DNA of 64,000 bases. It comes from Sanguinoderma infundibulare. Lineage: Eukaryota > Basidiomycota > Agaricomycetes > Polyporales > Polyporaceae. The DNA is taken from NCBI GenBank assembly GCA_032821775.1, contig JAVLRN010000003.1:3038001-3102000 (forward strand), written 5' to 3'. The translations under genes and the position numbers were made by a program. Positions 1 through 11,504 of the stretch are shown piece after piece. The notes under the pieces were generated by a model. The model worked only from the letters and a program-made list of their open reading frames with translations. It was not told the DNA's origin and did not search any database. Positions within the stretch are counted from its first letter, which is position 1. Each line of letters opens with the position of its first letter.

Positions 1-2232
1 ATGCGAGTGGCTCACTTACTTCCCGATGAGGCCTACAGTGACAATAGTGGTCTCTCGAACCTTGTTGTTACAGTGTCTCAGGATAGTCTCGATTCTCTGA
101 AATAGCCCCTCAACATATCTCGCTCCTTCCTCAAGCCGTTCGACAAACTTCGTCAATTCGACGAGAGCACGACTTTTAAACGAACGAAAGCCGTGAGTAC
201 TATATCAGCGTACTACAGCATAAACTCACCCAGCGGCAAGACGGACAGGTCGTTCCTCGTTCTTCATGCCTCGGAAAACAAGGCCACTGAAATCTTCGAA
301 CAGGCGTTCGTCCACAATCGAGGTCTGGTGACGGGATGACTTCGCGAGAGCATCATAGACGGCGACATGAACTCGGGGAGGGGTCTTGCGCGATTCATCG
401 CACTCAAGGATACAGCACGCGACCTTGAAGTACACAGCGATGAACGATACGCCAGGCTGGGACGTGTCCACATCTGAGGCGCACTTGTTGTCTGCGTGAA
501 CGAGGAGACACGGAAGCTCTGCTAGCTTCCTTGCAAGCGCTTCAAGGACGGTTGGCTCCTCAGGGCGATAGACAGGTCTGTGCAAGTCGGTTACGAGAAT
601 TGTTCCTCGCATACAGGGAGTCACTTACTGGTCAAATCGTCTATTGATCTCGTCCACAGCTCGGTGTATAAAATCAACTTCGGAGAGAGAATCGTCATCG
701 TCCATCCAGTCCAGAGCAATCGGCTCCACGATGGCTTGCACGGCCTCCTGTGCGAGCATCCTTCGAGACGGTTTTGCCTTGACATTCGCGGGCCCCGGAT
801 TCTCTAGGACACGTAGGCGGGCATTCACAGCATTGAGGATGTTGGGGAAGGAAATGGTCCTCGCTTCCGTGTTGAGTAATGTAATGATATTACGAAGCGT
901 CTCCTCATCTAACGATGGTACAAAGCGCATTAGATACGCTTCGCAGAGCCCCTACAAGGCTGTAGTCAGAGTCTCTCTCGATAACGATATGACATACCCT
1001 ACTTACCGTCAGGCTGTTCCCGTCCTCGGCCCAGTCTTCGACTTGCAAGGCCCGAACAACAGCGTAGAGATCTGCTAGATTTCGAGGAGCTATCTGCGAC
1101 GTCCGTAGGCTTTCTGCGAGGGAAGCATCGAGCTTGTCCCAGGCGGAATCGGGGCCGTTCTCAAGGCGAAACATTAGCAACCTCGTCCAGTAGGACTCGG
1201 CGGCTTCCGGGGAACCGTTTGAAACGCAGAACGTCGACATGGCCACACATATCCTCGCCACAGCGCGTAACCTTGTGGGCCCCATGATGGCGCAAGAGAA
1301 GAAGAGGTACTCGTAAGCCTGTTGGACAAGTTGGCCGATCTCCCGTGAGAGGTCCGCGATGAACCAATGATTTACGGCCGTTGGGGTAAGGGCGGCCATA
1401 GATATCTCGAGGAGCATGCTAAGGACAAGGGGGACCTGAACTGCGCTATCGACCTTCAGTCTTATGCTCGAGGTCTTCGCAGACATCAGTGTGCTGATAG
1501 GCAGTCAGACGACGAGACATCGCACCTGGGACATCTTCGTGAGGTATTCCGGGATACCCGGGCTGAGATGCAGGTCCAGGCCCAAGGGATAGATTGTGTC
1601 CTCCGAGACAGACAGCAATTCTACACTGGAGTCAATGTCATGTTCTTTGTGTTGCTCAAATACGCACCTTTCACCAGTTGGGCACAACGACTAATGGTGG
1701 CCCTCATGAGCTGCCGATGCTTGGGCCCATCTTGTCCCAGAAACTCATCCCCGAGTGCTTGCAGGACTGTAGCAGACGCGGCGCTGGCCTGGACGTACAG
1801 CTCGGCGGGGCTCAAGTACTCCGGTTCTCGCGGGGGATCGACGTCTATCCACAGGTCGAGAGTGGTGCAAAGGATGACGAGTTTCGTGAACAAGGCTTGA
1901 GCTAGGACTTCGTCGCGGGCAAACAGAGAGGGTACTCGTTTGACTGCGGCGACGACGAGTTGGAGACTGAGGTCGGTGAGCTTGATCTGCTCGTGGTTCG
2001 TGTGCCACCCGTACTGGAGATAGGTTGGGCTGAAGAACGAGAATGGAAGAAACGTCAAAATCTTCCCGACACTGTGTGCCCACTCGTCCCGTTTTTCCTT
2101 CAGAACGAGCTCTGGTTCTTCGCTAACTTCAGACAGTTGTTCTTGCACCCAGTCACGGTAGTTTGCGACCTCGCCATTCTCCTGGAACGTCGGTGGGATA
2201 GCAGCAGAAGATGACGGCAGTTGAGAGGTCAT
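1..2232 (-). CDS. Helical-repeat protein, partial; possibly N-terminal part of an ATR/Mec1-type PIKK
   Basis: Runs off the left edge. Start codon at 2232; exons seen at about 2232-1668, ending 1526, 1474-1007, 951-629, 577-230 and 199-20, the last ending in a GTAAGT donor. About 660 residues are visible. The protein is almost entirely amphipathic helices, as in HEAT/ARM repeats. The last two exons (VFRGMKNEERPVRLAAG, then a helix and VRETTIVTVGLIGK) resemble the UME region of ATR/Mec1/Rad3 kinases, which precedes the FAT and kinase domains. That family assignment is inference: the kinase would lie outside the window. The GxxGK-like end is not a P-loop in this setting. The first exon junction is unresolved: the strong GTGCGT donor at 1667 does not give an open frame with the acceptor at 1626, so a small exon or another donor may be involved. 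Alternatives are another karyopherin-like or HEAT protein. Confidence 0.6.
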
Positions 2233-2528
2233 GGCAATATCACATCAACGGAGCATATAGAGAGTAAAAGGCTATGGGGGATGGTCGCTGAGAGTCAAGA
2301 GTCAACGACGCGTCGCGGTCAACGACGCCACCCACGCGTTCCGAGCGCTAAAATGACGCGTCTCAGCGCCCACGAGCCTCCATCCGAGTCAGGAGTAGCG
2401 CAGGAGTCCCAAACCCTCGCAAAGTGGATAGAGTGTGTGCACACAACTGCTGTACTATCGCACGATACAAACAACATGTATCGTACAAGTGAACGGCAAA
2501 CACCACAAGTACAGCCCTACAGCGGCCC

Positions 2529-5500
2529 CTACTTGCGCCCCGCCCTCCGCTTATCCTTCATCTTCTCCCTCTCCATCGCCTTCTCCTCCGCTCTCTCCGA
2601 CTCGAGCGAGCCGACCACGCGCTTCATGCGCTCGTTGTACGCCCTGTCCTTCTGCTTCTGCTTCTTCTGCTGCTCCGCCGCCAGGAATCGCGCGTCCTTG
2701 CGCAGCTCGCGGATCGCGCCCTTGCGCTCCTGCTTGACCTGCGCGCGTAGCTTCGCCGCCTCGTTCCGCTCGTGGTCCGGGTCGCGGTTGCGCAGGTAGT
2801 TCGAGGTCGTCTGTTCGAACTTGGGGATGTAGGTCGCAATCGGGATAGGCTTGTGTGCCTGAAGGCGGAGAGGGCGGCGACTTTGCAGGGCGAATTTGAG
2901 CAAGCGGCCGAGCATGTCCTGTAATGACCGCAGCCTTGTCGAGAGGTCGGAGGGTAGACCGTCGCCTTTCACGGCATCAATGATCTCTTGTATGGGTGTG
3001 AAAAGCTCAATGAACCCGTCCAGACCCTTGAGCAAGTCGGCGAACCTCCCGAGCAGCTCCCAAGTGAGGCCAAGCAGGTCCACCTTCATCTGCTCTCCGA
3101 GACACTCGCCGCTCAGACACTGCGCCAGGTTGGGCTTGTTGATCGTCAGTTTCTTCGCCTTCTTCGCATTAAGCGCAAGCGGGAGCGTCAGTGCTGTCCT
3201 GAAGTCCTGGGCCGGGAAATTGCCTGGCAACGACGAGATGTTGGTATACGAATGCGGCGCGAGATGGAGGGTGGAGTTGACCAAAAAGTTGACCGTCTCA
3301 GGAACGAACCGTTTTGACATCGTCTCGTAGTACAGGAATAAGCTGCACAGGAACAGCCCGCTTGCGATGTCCTGTAATGACCGTACGCGCCCGAGGCCGA
3401 GATAGGCACCCATGAGCACCCGTGCAGGGGAGACGACGTGATGGTTCATGTCGGAGGTTGGCCATATTTGACCAATAACACGTAGAAGCGACAGCTCCGG
3501 AAGACCAGGCCAGGTTTTTGCGTTGGGATCGAGCGCGCCCTTCGAGAGGCCGCGTTTCAGGTTTTTATGCATGAGGGAAAGCTTCCCGACGAAGCTCTCG
3601 GCGGATTGGATGGGATAGGATTTCGTGAGGGCGGCTAAATGGGGGATCAGGGATGATAGGAGAGTGAGCCGGGGTGTAGGCGGTGAAGTGATATAGAGGA
3701 TGTGGTCGATGAGTACGTCGTTCAAACCCTGTCATGGCGAGGTCAGGTTTAATCAACAGCAACGATCAGAAAATCGCAAAGACCAACCTGGAGCTTGAAC
3801 TTATTCTCTTCAGCCAGGCTGGGATGGTGAAGCGTGCGGATGCGTTTGATGACCGTCGGCACGTCGTTGTCGTCGATATCCTCCACGATCTCGAGCAACT
3901 CGTCGTGCGTTTCGGGACAGGGAAAGGTGTATGGGAGCTCCTTGGGAGCAGCAGAGGATTTTGAGCGGCCTGTGCGACTCGACTTAACGAGTGCCTCCTC
4001 GTCGCCCTCCTCCCCATCTTCCTCCCCGGACTCCTCGGAAACACTCTGGAATTCCTCGGCAACGGAACCATCTTCCTCTTCGTCTTCTCCTGATTCCCCC
4101 TCCTTATCGTCCTCTTCGCTCCCGTCATCCTCGCTCTCGTCCTCGCCTTCTTCATCCTCTTCCTCGTTCCCCGAACTCGTAGCTGCGTCTCCCAAACCAG
4201 CTCCAAGTCCATCCCAACCTCCCCCATCCTCCTCGACGAAGTCGTCGTCGAGATCATCACCACCTCGCGGTCCCGGGCGCTTCCGCTTCCCTTTCCCCTC
4301 GTCCTCGCTCTCGCTCTCCTCGCCCCTCATCCGCCTCAGCCGTCTCTTCTCCGCCTTCTCTAGGGCCTCCTTCTCCTCCAATGCGAGCTCTTCCTCGGTC
4401 TTCGTCCTATCCTTCGGCTTCGCTCTTCGGTCGAGCGCGAGCTCACGAACATACTGGTCGTATTCCTTGTCTTGATCGTCTGGTGGCGGTACGACGGGTG
4501 CGCGTGCAGGTGCGTCGACCTCTGCGGATGGTCCTGGTGCAGGCGGGGCAGCGAACAGCAGCGAACGAATGGAGTCGAGTTCGTTGTCAAGTTCATAGCG
4601 AAGGCTCTCGTCTTCTTCTTGCTGCGTTTGCCTCAACATCTACGGACAATCACAATCGTTAAGGAGATGTGGGATGAATGGAAGGACCCGACGCGAACCT
4701 TATGTTCTTTGCTCTTCGCAATGACTTCCGCCATAACCTCAGCCTTGGACTTCTTACGTGCGGGCTAAACGGAACATTAAGGCTTGGCCTGAACAAGACG
4801 AGAAGTGAACGTACCTCGTCCTCGTCTTCCTCATCCTCATCCTCATCCCCGAACCCACCAAAATGCGACCTCTCGACGGTTCGTCTGTCCAGTAAGCCTG
4901 GAAGACTGTGAGCGTGAGCATGAAAAGAATCCCGACGAAAATTTCGCACCATCATCTTCCTCGTCGTCATCATCGAGTCCGAGTCCGACATTGTCGAAGT
5001 CGTCCAGCTTTGACAGACTTTGGCCATAGTGCGTGAGCTCGTCTTCGTCCTCGAGGTTGAACGCGACACCTTTGGAAGCCCGCTGCCTTTCGCGCGTAAA
5101 ACGTTCAAGCATACGCTCCTCGACGGACATGGTCGCGTCGTTTTCACCAAACCGGCGGTCGACGATGCCTCCCGCCCGGTCTTTCTCCTCATATTCCTTG
5201 AGCAAGGTCTTCTTCCTCTACTCGTACACAAACGCGCGCGCACAACTACACGTCAGCGAGGTCCAAACAATCGGAAGACGCAATCAACGCACCTGCTCAA
5301 TGCCCGCCTGCTTGCTCTGCGCGGGCCGTCCCGTCGTCCCAATGATCTTCCTCCCTCCCACATCGTGCTTGAGCTTCGTGACCTTCACGTCAAAGGGGTT
5401 GAGCTTCTGCTGGATCTCCTTCAACTTTGCGGCCTTCTTCTCTTTGTCGCGCTCAGTCGGGGCGGCCCGCTTGCGCTTCTTACCGCCCTGGGGTTGCTGC

Positions 5501-5559
5501 GCGAGTCCCGCGGAGTGCAGGGCGGACTTCAGTTGCGTGAGCTGAGAGCCTTTTGCCAT
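2529..5559 (-). CDS. NOP14: Nucleolar complex protein 14 (NOP14), SSU processome
   Basis: Six exons (5559-5293, 5217-4950, 4897-4815, 4764-4699, 4639-3788, 3728-2529) give about 911 residues, near the family length of 810-860 plus an enlarged acidic segment. The N-terminus (MAKGSQLTQLKSAL, then a KRK-rich stretch, NPFDVKVTKLKHDV and GRPAQSKQAGIEQ) is diagnostic of Nop14, as are the RRFGENDATMSVEERMLERF block and the MLRQTQQEEDE...YELDNELDSIRSLLF block. The middle is a long Glu/Asp/Ser tract (about residues 320-450), followed by the conserved helical C-terminal half and a Lys/Arg-rich tail. Nop14 acts with Emg1, Noc4 and Utp14 in nucleolar 18S rRNA processing and 40S assembly. It is read in the same direction as the preceding helical-repeat gene, with about 300 bp between this stop and that gene's start. 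Confidence 0.95.
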
Positions 5560-6285
5560 CGTGTCGCCTCAAGGACCTCGCAAGAGCAACAAGCCAGGTG
5601 CTGTGAGCAAAGCAGAAGTGAAACAACCTAGCAAGTCAGGTTCTCCAAGCCTCTCGGAGGTCGTCGAGGTGCTCGAATGCCCAAAATTATGTCACCGTCA
5701 CAGAATCGTCACAGAGATCTCAGATGGAGTGAGCAGCGAAAGCCCGTTTGGGAAGACACCGATCACGTGTGCGAACGCCGACCCGCCGACTCCGCCGAGA
5801 GCGGAAGTCTAAGGATAGTCTCATCTCACTACCACTACCCGTACTGAATCCTCAGCTATCTACATCGCAGGAGCCATCGCCGGTGCTTAAGGAGACCCTT
5901 AGGTTGTCATAACACCGGACTCATCTCATGTACGTGAACATCTTTCACCTCGACACCTCGGTAGGATTTCCTTATACGCGGTCTAGTGGCAGTGGGAGCT
6001 TAAGGGGTGAGGCCTTGAGGCTCGACGGCCGGGTGCGAGCTCCGCCCTGACGGCCGCGTCACACTTATAGCTCGCGTCCGACGTCTGGAACTGGGTCGGC
6101 ACTGCGCTCATGCACCAGGCGTTTCTCTCGCACGCGCGGGCGACGTCAAGACGATCATGGCTCACGGGCAATGCGGACGGCGGTGATACGATCGGTGCTG
6201 AGGAACAGCCACGTATGTTCAAGCCACGGCCCCAGCCTCAACGCAGAGAGGTAAGCATACAATCCACATGCGACACTCGGCATAC

Positions 6286-6313
6286 GGCATTCGGCATTCG
6301 GCATTCGGCATTC
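6286..6313. repeat. Heptamer microsatellite (GGCATTC)4
   Basis: Four perfect head-to-tail copies of GGCATTC, preceded by a degenerate copy (CATACGGCAT). It lies between two divergent genes, about 660 bp upstream of the DUF6533 start. Its length makes it a candidate variable-number marker. Confidence 0.85.
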
Positions 6314-6907
6314 GGCGCACGACATCATCTATAGAACGCATTCATTCATCTTGATCTTCCCCCCACACCTAATGCTCTGTCCATCTCCGCACATATTTAT
6401 GCTTTCATATTTCCACCCTAGCCTTTCCATGCTTCGGCCTTCACACTTGCGGACGACATCCGTTTGCGGTTCCGGCAGGATTGTGAGTCCAGAACTCGAG
6501 CAGAACTTCTGCACAAATTCACCACGCAGTATAGTTAACCATTCACGACATCATCACATTGTAAATTATTAGAATACACATCTCGCTCGCCATGCGGTAT
6601 AATGATTGACTCGGATAGAAGAAAGGGTGGTGGAGATGCGAGTGGACGCGAGCCATGCAATCCTGGACTTCGAAAAGTCGAGTCTTCGACTGCGAACTTC
6701 GTGATACAAATATCGTACTCACAATTGGTGGCAATCCAGTAGACTGAGCCGACGACGTGGTGGTGCGATATTAATCAGCATATAGAGTGACCGCATCTGT
6801 CGAAAGGTGTGGCGTTACTGTAGCATATCTTGTTGAACACTGGGCTATAACCGCAGGTTGTCCTGGAGCCTTGACCTCAACGGCTTCTACTAGACGGGGA
6901 CGTCGAA

Positions 6908-6913
6908 TATATA
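6908..6913 (+). promoter_or_regulatory. Putative TATA box of the DUF6533 gene
   Basis: TATATA within GAATATATAGTGG, about 64 nt upstream of the ATG at 6977. The spacing suits a fungal core promoter. This is inferred from position only. Confidence 0.4.
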
Positions 6914-6976
6914 GTGGCAGTTGACTTGGGTACCGTGCCCTCCTCAGACAAGCCACCCTCTGCCTCTCTCCGAACC

Positions 6977-8797
6977 ATGTCGCATTCCGATAATGCCGCG
7001 CTCGTCGCTGAATTTGATTCTATGTGAGTGGTTCTCTGCAGCTCTGTGACCTCCTTATATCTTCTCCACTAGTCAAGTAGCAGCTTGGTTCCAATCAGTC
7101 GCAATGGGTGAGTGTGTCACAGATTCTGTCTCAGACTCAGCGTGGCTGCATTCATTCTGATGTCATCGTCGATATTGGTTAGCCCTTATGGTGTACGAGT
7201 TCGCGATCACCTTCGACAAAGAGGTCGAACTCTTCTGGAGGCGTAAAATTACGGTCTCGACCATCCTATTTTTCGTCAACCGTTATGTACCTTTGGCAGT
7301 CAATGTGCTCGATGGCCCATGGCCTGCCCCAACCACTCCCGCAGTGCGTGCTATTATTTTTTGTCATCCATGGCTGCCAAACTCACATGGTCGCAGAGGT
7401 AAGGGATTGGCACGTCTCCGAGCAGCACAGTTGGGGCTCACCTCGAACACAGTTGTAAAGCATTCGGATTGACCCAACTTATCCTGGAGATCTTCCAATA
7501 TGGTCCCTGGGCCGGTACGCATCATTCGCTAACTTTATATCCTCAACCACATCTATTTTGACGATTCCTATCTCTCAACAAGCATTCTCTAGCTTGCGAG
7601 CCTACGCGCTCAGCGGTCAGAGATGGACGATCGCCGCTTTCGTCTTCATACTCTCTCTCGCACCTTTCGTCATAAACTACGTAAATCTCACAGGGATCGA
7701 GTGGTTTATTGCGGTGGTGAGACTGACACGCTCGCCTCTACAGATGAATTTGGGCTATGCAGCCATCTTTATAGACCCCGACTTCGGCTGTAGTGGATAT
7801 GACAAGCTCTCCGAGGCCGTACAGCAAGAGTAGGTCTGATATTGTAAGAAATGGCAGACATACTGATGCAGTGGAACACTTCTGCTTTAGTTGTACGTAC
7901 CATCTATACCCAGGTTTTGCAATGCGGTGTGCCATAACTGAAGTCCGCATTTCCTATTCTATCCAGTCGTGATCGTTTCTCGAGTTTGTCTCGTCGCATC
8001 GGATCTGCTGGTGGTAGCCATCACTTGGGCTGGGACGTACAAGAACGCCAGGGAGATGAAGTTGCTGGGCCAAAGCACATCGCTGTCAAGGGTCCTCTTC
8101 AGGAATGGTAAGGAAAACAGTGATCACTCGGCAAAAATCATTTTATTCAACGTTTCGCTTGCTAGGTGTCATGTACTTCATGTATGTCCTCCCAGAACTG
8201 TTTCCGTCTCGTGCTGACTGAATTCCAGCGTCCTACTGATCATGAATCTCTTCCATCTGACGTTCACCCTGTCTTCAGTAAGTCTAAATGTCGGCGAACT
8301 TCCTTAAAGTTCCCTCTACTCAAGTTTCATGTAGATCCTGGTCGAAAACGACGTCAGCACTGATAACTCGAGCAACATTGTACTCCTTAGTGAACTGTAC
8401 GTCTGCCACCCCAGCGGCGTCTTCTTCTCTTTCCCATAATCATGTCCCAACTCATTGGTCATCCTCCGCACGTGCGTGCAGAATAACCGCCATCCTCATC
8501 TCACGCTTCTTCTTTGACCTCCAAGAAGTCGCCAATGGCAACGCCCACCAGCACTCCCTCTCGTCTGTGCAGATTGGCAGCCTCAAGTTCAATGGGGTCC
8601 TCGGCTCCGTCACGTCTTCGCTTCCCGCCCCAGGGGAAGTTAGCCCGGAGCATGAAGTACTCGACGTCAGCTCGGACCCCTCTATCGCCGAGGAAGAGAG
8701 CACGAACTTGGAATCGGGGTTGGACGATCTCAATCCCAATTCAGGCCCGGAGGCAGTCAATGGACAGGCATCTTCGAGCGCGGTCAATTCGTGCTGA
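6977..8797 (+). CDS. DUF6533-family multi-pass membrane protein
   Basis: Thirteen exons: 6977-7023, 7073-7107, 7183-7343, 7397-7398, 7453-7514, 7583-7716, 7744-7818, 7872-7896, 7967-8107, 8166-8181, 8229-8277, 8335-8396 and 8482-8797. They close a 374-residue frame. The N-terminal DUF6533 core is visible: AWFQSVAMALMVYEFAITF, then KEVELFWRRKITVSTILFF, then NRYVPL. Further hydrophobic helices follow, and the family motif LITAILISRFFFDLQE (about residues 270-285) precedes an acidic, Ser-rich cytosolic tail. The family is expanded in mushroom-forming basidiomycetes and has no established function; a receptor-like role is only a guess from the topology. The notable feature is exon 4, two bases long (AG), set between a 53-nt and a 54-nt intron. 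Without it no acceptor restores the frame. Confidence 0.88.
7397..7398 (+). other. Predicted 2-nt internal microexon of the DUF6533 gene
   Basis: The upstream intron 7344-7396 has donor GTGCGT, a CTCAC branch-like site and acceptor CGCAG. The downstream intron 7399-7452 has donor GTAAGG, branch-like CTCAC and acceptor ACACAG. Between them only AG remains. It completes an AGT codon joining GCA to TGTAAAGCATTC, and the whole gene then stays in frame to the stop at 8797. Confidence 0.6.
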
Positions 8798-10216
8798 TCG
8801 TAGTACAGGTAGGCCTTACCTAGCTCTAGCCGCAAACATTGAGACTTACCGTGGCCTCCTCGGTCTACAGATGTACTCGAGATGTTGTTGTTCTTGGTAG
8901 ATTCTGGCATGCGCGCTGGTTGCAAAGTTGTTAGACTCATGTTCGCACCTCTCCTCGAGAGGACTGGAATGCGCCAGATGGAACGCGTGGTATCTTTCGA
9001 TTGTGGCTCTGTTCTCTAGCTAGTACATATAGAGTTTTCTTGGAAGGCTGCTCTGAATGACCATATAACTTATGACAGGCTATTGCGCTTCGGAATGCAA
9101 TTCGTGCCAATTTGTGCGAGCCCGAACACTGCGTCTGTGTGATTCCTCGGGTCCCCTTGCGGCAAATCTGTGCGGGCCCTGGGAAGGGCCGGGTTGCGTT
9201 ATGACATCCAGATAGTCATTCCATTTTGCAGCATAGTTCAGTAGGTATTCTGGACCGCATTTTTACCTTGGGCGGTCCTACTGAGTGGGTTTCCTCAAGG
9301 CGATATATGCCAGTGAATAGTCAACTAGTCACTGTCGGGTTATTGCCGGCATCTGCAGCAACGTCAAGTGAGCCTCGGAGTAAAAGTGAGTCCCTCGAAG
9401 TAAAGGTGAATCCCCCGATCGAGTTGCTCGTCGTCCGACAAACAGATGCTCAGTGCCGAGAAACAGGGTCAACACGAAGCACTAGGAGGACGATGGCAAC
9501 AAGGAAAGGCGTACAGTCACGGTAGTGCTACGGTTGGAGTGTCACGGTTGACGCCTCAATCGGGCTCCTGGGCTGCGCCATACAGCAAGGTTTGCCGCAT
9601 GTTTGAACTTTGCGCCGCCGAACGACGGGAACAAGCTCACCGGCTCCCAACGCTTCCTTCGACTCGATCGTGCCGCCAACCCGTTCTTCAGCACCTGCTC
9701 AAAGGCGGCACCGTCGCAATCTCCGTCCAAGGGAGCGACACTCCGGATCTTCAAGACAACGCGCTGGCGATATGATCGCCTGGACCTGGAATTGAATTCG
9801 ACGGCCAGGACCAGAGGTTTTGTCAGCACTCGCCAGAGATGGAGTGATCCGTGAAAACGGACGGAGTACGAAGAACACCGGGGGTTTGTTGAGCGTACTA
9901 GGCAATGGCCAGGGTTAATTCTAGGTCCTCGGACGTGTAATCTTTCTCTAACCGCTTCATTGGTGCGTAAAAAGTAAAGATAATCCACTTTATCACGAAA
10001 TTCAATGTCCCATTCAGGGCCGGTGTGGGAGTACCTGATCCGCTTTGAACGTCCAGAGGCATGTGAACCACCGCGAAATCAAGGCGTTATTTAAGTTCTC
10101 AACAAAAGGTACACGTACGCATTCAAGCGAACCACAGTGACCCACGAGCTCACGCTTCCGCGCCCCCCCACACACAGGACAGCTTAACCCTGCCGTTTCG
10201 CAACTCTTCCATTACC
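8798..10216. other. Intergenic region after the DUF6533 gene
   Basis: No supported gene. It contains a 6-bp GC-rich hairpin (GGCCCT 9175-9180, loop GGGA, AGGGCC 9185-9190) and an imperfect 20-nt direct duplication at 9373-9412. Open frames on both strands are short and lack recognisable features. Confidence 0.55.
9373..9412. repeat. Imperfect tandem 20-mer, two copies
   Basis: CCTCGGAGTAAAAGTGAGTC is followed at once by CCTCGAAGTAAAGGTGAATC, a head-to-tail duplication with three mismatches. No function is visible. Confidence 0.7.
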
Positions 10217-10845
10217 ATGAGTACCTCGGATGCTCGCAGCAGCGCTTCTGACTCGTCTGGCAATGATGCTGGCGAAGTTTCAGCCGTGTTGCACGCCCCA
10301 TCGGCACTCGTCGAACAACCCAAGCCTCCCAGGAAACGGCCGCATTGCCAGGCCTGTGGGTATCCTATGAAGGGTCACCATAAGCGTACGGGTTGCCCCA
10401 AGGTGAGTGAGATACACTACCCAAAAGTTGCGTAAGAACCACTCACTTGTGATATTCGTAGGCGAAGGCGAAAGCACGAGACTCGCAGAAATCCATCCGG
10501 TTTTACAGGAAGCTGAAGAAACTCGGCCGATTAGTTGAAGTTGTGACAGGCCCCTACGAAGACGTTCTCTGCCTGGCGGAGGAAGCAGAGGACCGCCGGT
10601 ACAAGGCATTCGTAGTCAAGAGTGGCAAGTCCAACGCTTGGCTAGTCTTGGGAGAGAATGGCAAAGCGGTCCAGAGCATGGGCAACGCACTTCGAACGAA
10701 TTTCAAGTGGGGTAGTTGGGCACGGAAAGCAGCGAACATGGTTTGGTATTTCTTCCGCGACCCAGAAATTCAAAGTCTCGCGAAGGATTGGGTGTTTGGT
10801 TGGTTCGGGCGAAAGCGTTTGGGTCGCGAGCAGCCCGACGACTGA
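10217..10845 (+). CDS. Small hypothetical protein with a Cys/His zinc-knuckle-like motif
   Basis: Two exons (10217-10402 and 10462-10845), 189 residues. Residues 1-35 are Ser/Ala-rich and probably disordered. A basic stretch (KPPRKRPH) then leads into C-x2-C-x6-H-x5-C (CQACGYPMKGHHKRTGC), a plausible zinc-binding knuckle split from the rest by the only intron. The second half is a compact basic/aromatic region (FYRKLKKLGRL, then VTGPYEDVLCLAEEAEDRRY, then ARKAANMVWYFFRDPEIQSL, ending GWFGRKRLG). Similar Cys/Gly/His knuckles occur in many uncharacterised Agaricomycete proteins, some of transposon origin, but nothing here shows a transposase or nuclease domain. Function unknown; nucleic-acid binding is a guess from the motif and basic charge. 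Confidence 0.72.
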
Positions 10846-11504
10846 CCATTGTCAAAATTGGGTAGGGGAACACACTCTCTGGTATATGGGATATGGTTTC
10901 TGACCTGTTGATTGACCGTTTTTGCCACTGCCCGCCAGAACCCATCGTCCAACTCGTCGACCGTCTTCCACGACACCGGCGACAGGTTACGCTCAAGGCA
11001 GCACCGTTCCTGGCGCGATCGCAACGCTTGTGTTGTAATTTTCGACACAGATCCTCCCAAAAATCCTTCCAACACAAGCCCTCTTCCTCCAGCCATAGAC
11101 TTGTTTGAATACACTTACTCCTGATACCGGCGGGTATACCATTATCTCAGACATTTCCTTTAGAGCGAGAATATATGTACCCTTGGGATGTTGCGGAATT
11201 GCGGGTTGAACTTCATAGCGACCGGGGGCGAGAGGCCGCGAGCAGAGCGCAGTTAATGGAAGCAGTGGACGGTGAGAGCGGTGGGTGCGGGCGGCGGCGG
11301 GGCTATGCACGGGAGAAATAACATGCCAAATGAGTGCCGTACCGCCACCCGCCTCTCGCTCTCGACCGTCATATACCCGTCTCGTCCAGGCAGTTGCAGA
11401 AACGCATGCCTCCGGAGCCTGAACTCGTCTCGAGACCACCATCTACCTGAGCTTTTGAGCCACTCTCGTTCCTCGCCCCTCGCCTTCTCGCCATCGCGGC
11501 AACG
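10846..11504. other. Intergenic region
   Basis: 659 bp between two same-strand genes. It should hold the 3' end of the zinc-knuckle gene and the promoter of the CNH gene. I see no repeat, RNA gene or conserved frame. Confidence 0.5.

Larger units (their letters stand above)
5560..6976. other. Intergenic region, divergent promoters of NOP14 and the DUF6533 gene
   Basis: No supported gene in these 1.4 kb. It holds the upstream regions of two divergent genes, a short heptamer repeat at 6286-6313 and a TATA-like element at 6908. Small open frames here show no domain and no splice pattern. Confidence 0.6.

Noticed and set aside
9175..9190. GC hairpin as a transcription terminator of the DUF6533 gene
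   Set aside because: Fungal polymerase II genes do not terminate at intrinsic hairpins; a 6-bp stem is common by chance at this GC content.
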